NCBI RefSeq assembly: GCF_000425285.1
Contig: NZ_AUDD01000007.1
Coordinates: 97,717 to 161,716, forward strand
Source of the DNA: Acidipropionibacterium jensenii DSM 20535
GTDB taxonomy: Bacteria; Actinomycetota; Actinomycetes; Propionibacteriales; Propionibacteriaceae
Direction of reading: 5' to 3'
Length of the DNA stretch: 64,000 bases
Position 1 is the stretch's first letter. The number at the start of each line of letters is the position of its first letter. This document shows, in pieces, positions 34,763 through 42,828 of the stretch. Both the position numbers and the translations under genes were made by a program. The notes under the pieces were generated by a model. That model was not told the DNA's origin. It did not search any database and saw only the letters and a list, made by a program, of their open reading frames with translations.

Positions 34763-36871
34763 ATGTCTCTGTCCGATCCCGCCCTCCTCGCCCTGGCCGA
34801 CCACTTCGGTGTCGCCCGGAGCTTCCAGGACTGGAAGGGTCGGCAGACCACCGTCTCCGAGGAGACCATCCGGGCGGTGCTGACCGCCCTGGGTGTCGAC
34901 GTCAGCGCCCCCGACCGGGCCCTCAGCGAGGTCCGCGACCGCCCGTGGCGGCGCACCATCACCCCCTGCACCGTGCTGCGGGAGGGCCAGGAGGGCCGTG
35001 TCGACATCCACCTGCCGGCCGGGCAGTCGGTCGCGGTGCACATCGAGCTGGAGGACGGCACCCGTCGCGACTGCTGGCAGGTCGACAACTGGAACCCCGA
35101 CCGGCTGCTGGACGACGGGTGGGTCGGGGAGGCCACCTTCGGGATCCCCGCCGATCTGCCACTGGGCTACCACACGGTCGTCGCGATCACCCCCGACCGA
35201 CGGTCCACCGCCAGCCTCATCGTCACCCCCGGATGGCTTGGGCTGCCCACCCGGATGGGCTCGACCCGATCCTGGGGATACTCCACCCAGCTCTACTCGG
35301 TCCGCTCCCACGGCTCCTGGGGGGTCGGCGACCTCACCGACCTGGCGGACCTGGCGGTCTGGTCGGCCACCCAGGGGGCTGACTACCTGCTCATCAACCC
35401 GCTGCACGCCGCCGAGGTGGTGGCGCCGATGGAGCCCTCCCCCTACCTGCCCACCAGCCGGCTGTTCGTCAACCCGGTCTACATCCGGCCGGAGCTGGTT
35501 CCCGAGTACCAGGATCTGGACGAGGACGCCCGGGAACTGGCCCAGCGGGACCGCCAGCGGGTCTGCGAGAATCCGCACGCGATCGACCGGATCGACCGGG
35601 ATGACTCCTGGACGGCCAAGAGGTCGGTCCTCGAGGAGATCCACGCCCTCGGGATGGAGCCGGCGCGAATGATGGCCTTCCAGGCCTTCCGCCGGACTCG
35701 CGGCCGTCGTCTGGACGACTACGCCGTCTGGTGCGCCCTCTCGGAGCGGCACGGCTCGGACTGGAAGCGCTGGCCCGAGGATCTCCAGCACCCCGACAGC
35801 CCGGCGGTGGCCGCCTTCGCCCGGGAGAACCCCGAGCGGGTGGAGTTCTACGAGTGGTTGCAGTGGGTGGCCGACCAGCAGCTCTCGGCGGCCGATCGGG
35901 CCGGTCGCGACTCCGGGATGCGGCTCGGGCTGATCTGCGATCTGGCGGTCGGGGTGAACGGCCACGGTGCCGACACCTGGATGCTGCCGAGCCTCTATGC
36001 GGAGGGGATCGGTGTGGGGGCCCCGCCGGACCAGTTCAACCAGTCCGGACAGGACTGGGGACAGCCGCCGATGCGCCCCGACGCGCTGGCCGAGATGTCC
36101 TACCAGCCCTTCCGCGAGATGGTCTCCACCGCTCTGCGGCACGCCGGAGGGGTCCGGATCGACCACATCCTGGGGCTGTTCCGACTGTGGTGGGTGCCCG
36201 CCGGGCTGGGGCCGCGCAATGGCACCTATGTGCGCTACGACCACGACGCGATGGTCGGAATCCTGGCCCTGGAGGCGCTGCGTGCCGGAGCCCTGGTGGT
36301 CGGTGAGGACCTGGGGACCGTGGAGCCCGGGGTGCGCGACTACCTGCGCGACCGCGGGATCCTGGGCACCTCGGTGATGTGGTTCGAGATGGACGGTTCC
36401 GGGCGGCCGCTGCCCCCGCAGGCCTGGCGCGAGTACGCGCTGTCCTCGGTCACCACCCACGATCTTCCGCCGACCGTGAGCTACCTGGCCGGCGAGCACG
36501 TCGATGCCCGCAACGAGCTGGGACTGCTCACCGAGCCGGTGGAGCAGGAGCGCGCCAACGCCGCCCGGGAACGCGCCCTGTGGGTCCAGGCGCTGCGCGA
36601 CTGCGGTGCGCTGACCGTCGAGAATCCCAGCGACGAGGAGATCGTGGTGGCGATGCACCGGATGCTGAGGCAGACCCCCTCCAGAGTCCTCAACGTCGCT
36701 CTGACCGACGCGGTGGGGGACCGGCGGACCCAGAACATGCCGGGGACCACCGACCAGTACCCGAACTGGAGGGTGCCGCTCAGCGGTCCCGACGGGCGTC
36801 CGATGTGGCTGGAGGAGGTCTACACCAGCGAGCTGGCGGCCGAGTTCGCCGGCGTGCTCAACAACGGCTGA
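34763..36871 (+). CDS. malQ: 4-alpha-glucanotransferase (amylomaltase)
   Basis: A 702-residue GH77 enzyme that transfers alpha-1,4-glucan chains in maltodextrin and glycogen metabolism. The catalytic residues lie in GGVRIDHILGLFRLWW (Asp nucleophile), VGEDLGT (Glu acid/base) and TTHDLPP (transition-state Asp). An N-terminal extension of about 150 residues, with a carbohydrate-binding look, matches the long actinobacterial MalQ form. ATG at 34763 has GAAAGG upstream. A strong hairpin follows. Confidence 0.93.
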   Translation: MSLSDPALLALADHFGVARSFQDWKGRQTTVSEETIRAVLTALGVDVSAPDRALSEVRDRPWRRTITPCTVLREGQEGRVDIHLPAGQSVAVHIELEDGTRRDCWQVDNWNPDRLLDDGWVGEATFGIPADLPLGYHTVVAITPDRRSTASLIVTPGWLGLPTRMGSTRSWGYSTQLYSVRSHGSWGVGDLTDLADLAVWSATQGADYLLINPLHAAEVVAPMEPSPYLPTSRLFVNPVYIRPELVPEYQDLDEDARELAQRDRQRVCENPHAIDRIDRDDSWTAKRSVLEEIHALGMEPARMMAFQAFRRTRGRRLDDYAVWCALSERHGSDWKRWPEDLQHPDSPAVAAFARENPERVEFYEWLQWVADQQLSAADRAGRDSGMRLGLICDLAVGVNGHGADTWMLPSLYAEGIGVGAPPDQFNQSGQDWGQPPMRPDALAEMSYQPFREMVSTALRHAGGVRIDHILGLFRLWWVPAGLGPRNGTYVRYDHDAMVGILALEALRAGALVVGEDLGTVEPGVRDYLRDRGILGTSVMWFEMDGSGRPLPPQAWREYALSSVTTHDLPPTVSYLAGEHVDARNELGLLTEPVEQERANAARERALWVQALRDCGALTVENPSDEEIVVAMHRMLRQTPSRVLNVALTDAVGDRRTQNMPGTTDQYPNWRVPLSGPDGRPMWLEEVYTSELAAEFAGVLNNG

Positions 36872-36894
36872 GCCCGGCACCGCCTCGTGAGGGG

Positions 36895-36944
36895 GCGCAC
36901 AGCGGGGGTCCGGATCCGATCGGATCCGGGCCCCCGCTGTGCGC
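36895..36944. terminator. Long hairpin terminator after malQ
   Basis: Two 23-nt arms pair with one G-T type mismatch around a GATC loop, 24 nt after the malQ stop and between convergent genes. No T-run; termination both ways is inferred. Confidence 0.7.
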
Positions 36945-36951
36945 CTGGCGC

Positions 36952-36997
36952 GGTCGCCGTGGCGACGTTGATCAGGTCGCCGTGGCGACGTCGATCA
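36952..36997. repeat. 23-bp tandem duplication between malQ and HU genes
   Basis: Two adjacent 23-bp copies with one mismatch, each starting GGTCGCCGTGGCGACGT, just past the terminator. Confidence 0.85.
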
Positions 36998-37017
36998 GAG
37001 GGATCGACGTGGCGCAG

Positions 37018-37293
37018 TCACTCCGAGACGGCCTTCTTGAGGGTGCTCGATGCCGAGATCTTGACGGCCTTGTGGGCCGGGATGGTCATCGACTCGCCGG
37101 TGCGCGGGTTGCGCCCGTTGCGCGCCGGACGCTCGACCGACTCGGCGGTGAGCAGACCGGGAAGCTGAACCTTCTCGCCGTTCACCAGGGCGGTGGTGAT
37201 GACGTCGGTGAGCGCCTTGACAGCTTCGTTGGCCTGGGTCTCGGTGAGCGAGGCCTCCTTGGCGATGGCCTTGATGAGCTCGGACTTGGTCAT
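37018..37293 (-). CDS. hup: HU family nucleoid DNA-binding protein
   Basis: A 91-residue HU protein that bends and compacts DNA as a dimer. It begins MTKSELIKAIAKEASLTE and contains the beta-arm signature RNGRNPRTGESMTIPA with the Pro that intercalates DNA; the segment before it (LPGLLTAESVERPA) departs from the usual GFGTF. No basic Lys/Ala tail is present, unlike mycobacterial HupB. ATG at 37293 has AAGGAG 6 nt upstream. A good promoter lies about 110 nt upstream, giving a long leader. Confidence 0.93.
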   Translation of the reverse strand: MTKSELIKAIAKEASLTETQANEAVKALTDVITTALVNGEKVQLPGLLTAESVERPARNGRNPRTGESMTIPAHKAVKISASSTLKKAVSE

Positions 37294-37411
37294 GGGGTCT
37301 CCTTGTATCTGACTACAGGGGCTGGCACGACCAGTTTGGCCGTCCCGCACGAGGGTGCCGTCGTCATCGGTCAGCGGGGCCGGTTTCGCCTGGCACGTTC
37401 TCTGAACTAGG

Positions 37412-37439
37412 ACACTAACCGATCTGGGCTCGCAGTCAA
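37412..37439 (-). promoter_or_regulatory. Sigma-70-type promoter of the HU gene
   Basis: TTGACT (37434-37439) and TAGTGT (37412-37417) on the minus strand, 16 bp apart. This is one of the best -35/-10 pairs in the window, fitting a highly expressed gene. Confidence 0.65.
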
Positions 37440-37510
37440 GCTTCACACCGCCGTCAGACCCGCAGAAACAGCGGTTCTGATGCCCCCGGGGAGGTCTGGG
37501 AGAGGCCGAG

Positions 37511-38848
37511 TCAGAGTCCCTCGCCGATGATGGTGACTGGGCCGTCGGTGCCGGACCTGCCCATGATGGTGGGGATCGCCTGCTCCCCGCGGGAGATCCG
37601 CCGCCCCGACATCGGCAGCTCCTCCAGCCTGGCGCGGTGCCGGTCCCGGGCGGCCTGCAGGGGCTCGGCGCCGACCGTGACGCCGTCGGTGATGAGCGGG
37701 ACGATGAGCTCCTGGTCTCCCGGCTGGTGGGCCGGCGGACGGTCGATACCGACCACCTCCGCGGTCGCCACGCCGTCGGGGCCGATCCGGCGCACGGCGA
37801 ACTTGCGGCCTCCGACGGTCGACTTGTGGGAGGACTTCTTGGCCACCGGGACCATCGGGGCCGCCGGATCGTCGCTGGTGGCCCGGGCGACCAGTTTGTA
37901 GACGAAGCTGCAGGTCGGGGCCCCCGAGCCGGTGACCACCGAGGTCCCCACCCCGAAGCCGTCGACCGGGGATCCGCGCAGCGCGGCGATCTGCCACTCG
38001 TCGAGGTCGCTGGTGACGATGATCCGGGTCTCGGTGGCGCCCAGGTCGTCGAGCAGGTCGCGGACCTGACGGGCGACGATGGCCAGGTCCCCGGAGTCGA
38101 TCCGCACCGCCCCGAGCCGGCCCCCGGTGAGCTCGACCCCGGTGCGCACCGCCTGCTCGATGTCGTAGGTGTCGACGAGCAGGGTGGTCTGGTCCCCGAA
38201 GGTGTCGAGCTGGGCGCGGAAGGCGTCCCGCTCGGAGTCGTTGAGCAGGGTGAAGGAATGGGCCGCGGTGCCGGAGGTGGGCACTCCGTAGCGCATCCCG
38301 GCGGCCAGGTTCGAGGTGGGACCGAAGCCGGCGATCCAGCAGGCCCGGGCCGCGGCCACCGCGGCCTCCTCATGGGTGCGCCGCGAGCCCATCTCGATGA
38401 TCGAGCGGCCCTCGGCCATCAGCACCATCCGGGAGGCCGCCGAGGCGACCGCCGAGTCGTGGTTGTAGATGCTCAGCAGCAGGGTCTCCAGCAGACAGGC
38501 CTCGGCGAAGCTGCTCTCCACGGTGACCAGCGGGGATCCGGGGAAGTACAGCTCCCCCTCGGGGTAACCGTGGATCGAGCCGGTGAACTGGTACCCCGAC
38601 AGCCACTGCGCCATCTGCTCGCTCACCACCTGGTGGCCGACCAGGAAGTCGATCTCCTCGGGCTCGAAGTGGAAGTCGGCGACGGCGTCCAGCATCCGTC
38701 CGACCCCGGCGACCACCCCGTAGCGCCGGCCCTCGGGAAGCCGACGGGGGAACAGCTCGAAGACGCAGGGGCGGAAGGCGGTGCCGGCCCGCATGGCCGC
38801 CTCGACCATGGTCAGCTCGTAGTGATCGGTGAGCAGTGCTGTCGACAT
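37511..38848 (-). CDS. pncB: Nicotinate phosphoribosyltransferase
   Basis: A 445-residue NAPRTase that makes nicotinate mononucleotide in NAD salvage. Visible are the N-terminal [21 protein letters not shown] with the substrate-binding residues, VRIDSGDLA and [11 protein letters not shown], the last two typical of the family. ATG at 38848 follows TAGAGT by 6 nt. It is divergent from clpS across 71 bp, the same order as in mycobacteria. Confidence 0.93.
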   Translation of the reverse strand: MSTALLTDHYELTMVEAAMRAGTAFRPCVFELFPRRLPEGRRYGVVAGVGRMLDAVADFHFEPEEIDFLVGHQVVSEQMAQWLSGYQFTGSIHGYPEGELYFPGSPLVTVESSFAEACLLETLLLSIYNHDSAVASAASRMVLMAEGRSIIEMGSRRTHEEAAVAAARACWIAGFGPTSNLAAGMRYGVPTSGTAAHSFTLLNDSERDAFRAQLDTFGDQTTLLVDTYDIEQAVRTGVELTGGRLGAVRIDSGDLAIVARQVRDLLDDLGATETRIIVTSDLDEWQIAALRGSPVDGFGVGTSVVTGSGAPTCSFVYKLVARATSDDPAAPMVPVAKKSSHKSTVGGRKFAVRRIGPDGVATAEVVGIDRPPAHQPGDQELIVPLITDGVTVGAEPLQAARDRHRARLEELPMSGRRISRGEQAIPTIMGRSGTDGPVTIIGEGL

Positions 38849-38854
38849 GGGGCA

Positions 38855-38860
38855 ACTCTA
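38855..38860 (-). promoter_or_regulatory. -10 element of pncB
   Basis: TAGAGT on the minus strand, 6 nt from the ATG; leaderless type. Confidence 0.5.
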
Positions 38861-38907
38861 TGGGGCCGACGGCATCGGGAACAGGTTGGCGGGCTGGAGA
38901 GGGGAGG

Positions 38908-38913
38908 CAGAAT
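38908..38913 (+). promoter_or_regulatory. -10-like element of clpS
   Basis: CAGAAT, 6 nt before the ATG; first base departs from TANNNT. Confidence 0.35.
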
Positions 38914-38919
38914 GGGGGC

Positions 38920-39258
38920 ATGTCCCAACCCGTTGACGGTCCGCAGGTGGCCGAGGTGCTGGTCGGACCGCGGTGCTCCCTGCCGGCCGGCGAGCCGACC
39001 GCGCAACGACTCGAGCAGCACGAGCCCGAGTGGACCACGGTGGTCTGGGACGACCCGATCAACCTGATGAGCTACGTCTCACGGGTCTTCGCGACCTACT
39101 TCGGCTATCCGCGTCCCAAGGCCCACGAGCTGATGATCCAGGTGCACAACGAGGGCAGCGCGGTGGTGGCCACCGGGTCCCGCGAGGAGATGGAGACGGC
39201 GGTCAGCGGCATGCACTCCTACGGCCTGTGGGCCACCCTCGGGAGGGTCGGTCGGTGA
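38920..39258 (+). CDS. clpS: ClpS, adaptor of ATP-dependent Clp protease
   Basis: A 112-residue ClpS that hands N-degron substrates to ClpC/ClpA. The core starts near residue 38 with [16 protein letters not shown], the N-degron pocket region, and continues with a [12 protein letters not shown] strand typical of the family. The first about 30 residues are an unstructured extension. The stop overlaps the next start by 4 nt. Confidence 0.93.
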   Translation: MSQPVDGPQVAEVLVGPRCSLPAGEPTAQRLEQHEPEWTTVVWDDPINLMSYVSRVFATYFGYPRPKAHELMIQVHNEGSAVVATGSREEMETAVSGMHSYGLWATLGRVGR

Positions 39259-39869
39259 AGATGTCGACGGGGCAGCCGCCGTGGTCCCTGGAACTCGAAC
39301 CGGAGGAGACCTGGCTGCTGGGGATCCTGCTGGACGTCTACCAGCCGCTGGTCGACCCCGACGACGAGGTCGACTCCGACGGTGAGGCCGACCGGACCGA
39401 GGATCTCGACGGGCCGGAGGACGGCGACGCCGACGACGACTGCTTCGACTTCTGGGAGTCCGATCTCAGCCCGACGGTGATCGACCGGGACCACGAGGAC
39501 CCGGCGCTGCGCAGGCTGTTCCCCGACGCCTACCCCGACGACGCACTGGCCAGCGCGGAGTTCCGCCGGTTCACCCTGGCGGGCCAGCGACGCGAGCGGC
39601 TGGACGACATCGCCTTCCTGCGCCGGGCCCTGGATGCCCTGGACGAGGGCCCGCTGATCGTCCAGGAGTCCCAGATCGATCAGTGGCTGCGAGTCGCCAA
39701 CGCCCTGCGACTGGTGCTGGCCAGCCGCCTGGGGATCGTCGATGAGACCACCGCCGACCAGGCCGAGCGGACCGCCGAGCAGGACCCCTCCGACATCGTC
39801 CATCCCGCCTACGAGTGGCTCGGGGTGCTCATCGAGATCCTCATCGAGGTGTCCTGGGGGCAGGACTGA
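39255..39869 (+). CDS. DUF2017 family protein
   Basis: A 204-residue helical protein matching DUF2017, which follows clpS in many actinobacteria. The N-terminal [15 protein letters not shown] helix is followed by a strongly acidic stretch (about 33-62, mostly Asp and Glu), then [14 protein letters not shown] and [16 protein letters not shown], the conserved core. GTG at 39255 overlaps the clpS stop; ATG at 39261 is an alternative. Coupling suggests a role near Clp, but this is unproven. Confidence 0.83.
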   Translation: MKMSTGQPPWSLELEPEETWLLGILLDVYQPLVDPDDEVDSDGEADRTEDLDGPEDGDADDDCFDFWESDLSPTVIDRDHEDPALRRLFPDAYPDDALASAEFRRFTLAGQRRERLDDIAFLRRALDALDEGPLIVQESQIDQWLRVANALRLVLASRLGIVDETTADQAERTAEQDPSDIVHPAYEWLGVLIEILIEVSWGQD

Positions 39870-39927
39870 GAGCCGTCCCAACAGCCCTTGTCCGGGTTCG
39901 GTTCGACCAATACCGACCCCCGGTTGG

Positions 39928-39946
39928 TTAGGGTCGCCTATCCTCA
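39928..39946 (+). promoter_or_regulatory. DtxR/IdeR-like iron box upstream of feoA
   Basis: A 19-bp site matching the DtxR/IdeR consensus at 15 positions by my count, read as TTAGG at the left and CCTA near the centre. It lies directly upstream of the -10 element, where a repressor with bound iron would block transcription. Confidence 0.6.
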
Positions 39947-39948
39947 CC

Positions 39949-39954
39949 TACACT
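39949..39954 (+). promoter_or_regulatory. -10 element of the feo operon
   Basis: TACACT, 7 nt before the feoA ATG; leaderless type, directly next to the iron box. Confidence 0.5.
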
Positions 39955-39961
39955 CATCCGC

Positions 39962-40261
39962 ATGAGTGAGAACCCGAGCCGTCGGCTCAACGGCGATGCC
40001 GATGGCCTCCGCCAGTCCCTGCGCGGCGAACCCCTTTCCAGCTGCCTGACCGGCGTGCCTCGTGTCCTGCAGGCCACCGGCGCCCGCCCCGAGATGGCCC
40101 GTCGGCTGGCCGCCCTGGGACTGCGCCGGGGCGCCCAGGTGACCCTGATGACGCGCACCGCCGGTCGCGGCGGGATCGTCTCGGTGGCCGGGGCCCGGAT
40201 CGCGCTGGACCACAGCATGCTCGCCAGCCTCTACACCACCGACGCGAGGGATGCCGCATGA
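39962..40261 (+). CDS. feoA: FeoA family protein
   Basis: A 99-residue cytoplasmic SH3-like protein needed for FeoB ferrous iron uptake. The fold runs from about 27 (SSCLTGVPRVLQATG) through ARRLAALGLRRGAQVTLMTR to a C-terminal RIALDHSMLASLYT, the conserved end of the family. An N-terminal polar extension of about 20 residues is present. ATG overlaps feoB by 4 nt. Confidence 0.9.
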   Translation: MSENPSRRLNGDADGLRQSLRGEPLSSCLTGVPRVLQATGARPEMARRLAALGLRRGAQVTLMTRTAGRGGIVSVAGARIALDHSMLASLYTTDARDAA

Positions 40262-42426
40262 GCCCCAAGGTTGCCGAGGACGCGATGCGGGAGCTGTCGG
40301 GCCACAAGCACCGACCGGTGATGTCGGCCAAGGCGTGCTGCTCCGAGGGTCCCGACGAGTCGGCCACCGGGGCACCGGTCGTCGCCCTGGCCGGAGCCCC
40401 CAATGTCGGCAAGTCCACCCTGTTCAACCTGCTCACCGGAGCGCGGGTGAGCATGGGCAACTGGCCCGGCACCACGGTGTCGGTGTCCCGCGGCGTGTGG
40501 CACACCCACCACACCCCGGGCGCCCCGTCCGACCAGGACTGCAGCTGCCCGGAGGGGCAGTGCCACTGCGACCACATGGCCGACCACGACCGCGACATCA
40601 CCCTCATCGATCTGCCCGGCGCCTACAGCATCGACCCGATGAGCCCCGACGAGGCCCTCACCCGGGCCCTGCTGGTCGACTGCCCGCCCGCCGAGGCCCC
40701 CGACCTCGTGGTGGTCGTCGCAGACGCCGCCCACCTGTCGCGCAGCCTCTACCTCGTCGCCCAGCTGAGGGAGCGCCCGCTGCGTGTCGTGGTGGCCCTC
40801 ACGATGGTCGACGTCGCCCGCCAGTACGGCATCGAGATCGACACCTGGGCGCTGTCGGACAAGCTCGGCGTCCCGGTGGTCTCTCTGGACCCGCGGCGGC
40901 GCCGCGGCCAGCAGACCCTGGCGATGGCGGTCCGCAACCAGCTGGACGACCTGCCCCCCTGCCCCCGCGAGATCGCCCTGGACCCGGCCGAGCTGAGTGT
41001 CGGTCCCGACGCGCTGCCCGCGACCCCCACGGACACCGCGGACACCGCCGGCACCGGCACGGCCGACGCGGCGGCCGCCGATGAGGACGCCGACCTGGCC
41101 CGCGAGGACGAGCGCTTCGCCTTCATCGAGGACGCCGTCGCCGGAGGCACCACGGTCTCCGGGGAGAACCGCAAGACCACCTCGGACAAGATCGACCGGT
41201 GGGTCACCCACAAGGTCTTCGGACCGATCATCTTCGCCGCCGTGATGTGGATCGTCTTCGAGGTGACGACCACCGTGGCGGCACCCTTCCAGGACTGGCT
41301 GGACTCCTTCTTCTCCGGGCCGGTCTCCGAGTGGACCCACGCCGGACTGGCGGCCATCGGGCTCGGCGACACCTGGGTCAACGGACTGCTGGTCGACGGC
41401 CTGATCGCCGGCGTCGGCACCGTGCTCACCTTCGCCCCGCTGATGGCGCTGATGTTCATCCTGCTGGCGATCCTGGAGGACTCCGGGTACATGGCCCGCG
41501 CGGCCGTGGTCACCGACCGGATGATGCGCCGGATCGGACTGCCCGGCCGGGCCTTCATCCCGCTCATCGTCGGCTTCGGCTGCAATGTGCCGGCCATCTC
41601 GGCCACCCGTGCGCTGCCCCAGGCCCGCCAGCGGATCCTCACCTCGCTGCTGGTCCCGTTCACCTCCTGCACCGCCCGGCTCACCGTCTACGTGATGCTC
41701 GCCAGCACCTTCTTCCCGAAGATGGCCGGCACGGTGTGCTTTATCATGTACCTCGTCTCGATCGTTCTGGTGGTCCTCATCGGGATGGCGCTGCGCAAGA
41801 CCCTGTGGCGCACGATGGGTTCCGAGCCGCTGGTGCTCGATCTGCCCCCCTACCAGGTGCCCACCGCCCGGCTCACCGCCAGCGTCACCTGGGTGCGCCT
41901 CAAGGGATTCCTGCGCACCGCCTCCGGCATCATCGTGGTCGCGGTGGCCGCGGTCTGGCTGCTGCAGTCGATCCCGGTCGTCGGAGGGGCGGGGTTCGGC
42001 GAGGCCGCCCCCGAGGACTCGGCCTTCGGGGTCGGGGCCTCCGCCGTCGCGCCGGTCTTCGAGCCCGCCGGATTCGGATCCTGGCAGACCTCCTCGGCGC
42101 TGGTCGTCGGGTTCGTCGCCAAGGAGGCCGTGCTGTCCTCGTGGGCCCAGACCTATGCGGTCGACGATCCCGAGGAGACCGGCAACGAGACCCCGCTGCA
42201 GGCCGAGGTGGTGGAGTCCTTCGAGCAGAGTTCGGGAGGACACACCTATCCCGCGGTCTGGGCCTTCCTGTTCTTCATGCTCTCCTACACCCCCTGCGTG
42301 GCGACCCTGGCCGTCCAGAAACGTGAGATCGGCATCGGTTGGACGCTCTTCGGTCTGGCGATGCAGCTCGCGGTGGCCTACATCGGCGCGGTCGCGATCT
42401 TCCAGATCGGCAGTCTGCTGTGGTGA
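40258..42426 (+). CDS. feoB: Ferrous iron transporter FeoB
   Basis: A 722-residue membrane G protein importing Fe2+. The G domain shows G1 GAPNVGKST (47-55), the NWPGTT switch, G3 DLPG (118-121) and, at G4, TMVD (182-185) instead of NXXD. Between switch I and G3 lies an unusual Cys/His-rich insertion with four Cys at 95, 97, 102 and 104 and several His. A helical linker with an Asp/Ala-rich stretch leads to the transport core with GCNVPAI and PFTSCTARL gates. Length and helix count fit the family. It overlaps both neighbours by 4 nt. Confidence 0.93.
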   Translation: MSPKVAEDAMRELSGHKHRPVMSAKACCSEGPDESATGAPVVALAGAPNVGKSTLFNLLTGARVSMGNWPGTTVSVSRGVWHTHHTPGAPSDQDCSCPEGQCHCDHMADHDRDITLIDLPGAYSIDPMSPDEALTRALLVDCPPAEAPDLVVVVADAAHLSRSLYLVAQLRERPLRVVVALTMVDVARQYGIEIDTWALSDKLGVPVVSLDPRRRRGQQTLAMAVRNQLDDLPPCPREIALDPAELSVGPDALPATPTDTADTAGTGTADAAAADEDADLAREDERFAFIEDAVAGGTTVSGENRKTTSDKIDRWVTHKVFGPIIFAAVMWIVFEVTTTVAAPFQDWLDSFFSGPVSEWTHAGLAAIGLGDTWVNGLLVDGLIAGVGTVLTFAPLMALMFILLAILEDSGYMARAAVVTDRMMRRIGLPGRAFIPLIVGFGCNVPAISATRALPQARQRILTSLLVPFTSCTARLTVYVMLASTFFPKMAGTVCFIMYLVSIVLVVLIGMALRKTLWRTMGSEPLVLDLPPYQVPTARLTASVTWVRLKGFLRTASGIIVVAVAAVWLLQSIPVVGGAGFGEAAPEDSAFGVGASAVAPVFEPAGFGSWQTSSALVVGFVAKEAVLSSWAQTYAVDDPEETGNETPLQAEVVESFEQSSGGHTYPAVWAFLFFMLSYTPCVATLAVQKREIGIGWTLFGLAMQLAVAYIGAVAIFQIGSLLW

Positions 42427-42803
42427 GGGATGCCGGCACCGGGACCCTTCCCGACGAGACGACAGGCGGCAGGACGGCAGCGTCCTCCGAGGCGGGGACA
42501 ACCGCTCCCGCCAGGCCCGTCCGCCCGCTCAGCCAGGTGCTGGCCGCCTTCCGGGCCGGCGCCGTCAGCCTCGACGAGATCGCCGAGAGGACCGGGCTGC
42601 CGGGCACCATCGTGCGCACCAGCGTCGCCCATCTGATCCGGATGGGGCGGATCGAGGCCCGCGAACTGTCGATGGGATGCCCCGGAGGGGGATGCGCCTC
42701 CTGCGCCTCGGCGCACACCGACGGCACCCCCGGGTGCGGTGCGGCCGGACCCTCCCAGGCCCGGCGGGGGCCCGTCCTGGTGCAGCTGAGTCTGCGCCGG
42801 TGA
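42423..42803 (+). CDS. FeoC-like winged-helix protein with four-cysteine motif
   Basis: A 126-residue protein. A winged-helix-like domain (about 36-82, LSQVLAAFRAGAVSLDEIAERTG) is followed by C-X4-C-X2-C-X10-C (Cys86, 91, 94, 105), close to the cluster loop of enterobacterial FeoC that binds [4Fe-4S]. GTG at 42423 overlaps the feoB stop. FeoC can protect FeoB from proteolysis or sense iron or oxygen; here the role is inferred from position and motif. Confidence 0.8.
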   Translation: MRDAGTGTLPDETTGGRTAASSEAGTTAPARPVRPLSQVLAAFRAGAVSLDEIAERTGLPGTIVRTSVAHLIRMGRIEARELSMGCPGGGCASCASAHTDGTPGCGAAGPSQARRGPVLVQLSLRR

Positions 42804-42814
42804 ACGCTCCGTCG

Positions 42815-42820
42815 TAGGCT
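42815..42820 (+). promoter_or_regulatory. -10 element of murI
   Basis: TAGGCT, 8 nt before the GTG; leaderless type. Confidence 0.5.
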
Positions 42821-42828
42821 GGCACACC

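Noticed and set aside
33572..36880. A 1102-codon open frame on the minus strand
   Set aside because: It is antisense to malQ and the RDD gene, rich in Arg, Gly, His and Pro with no domain sense; a side effect of high GC.
37294..37510. Small gene or RNA between HU and pncB genes
   Set aside because: Explained as the HU promoter and a leader of about 110 nt; no open frame with support.
40231..42501. A 756-codon open frame antisense to feoB
   Set aside because: Low-complexity Gly/Asp/Gln/Arg translation, while feoB on the other strand is certain.
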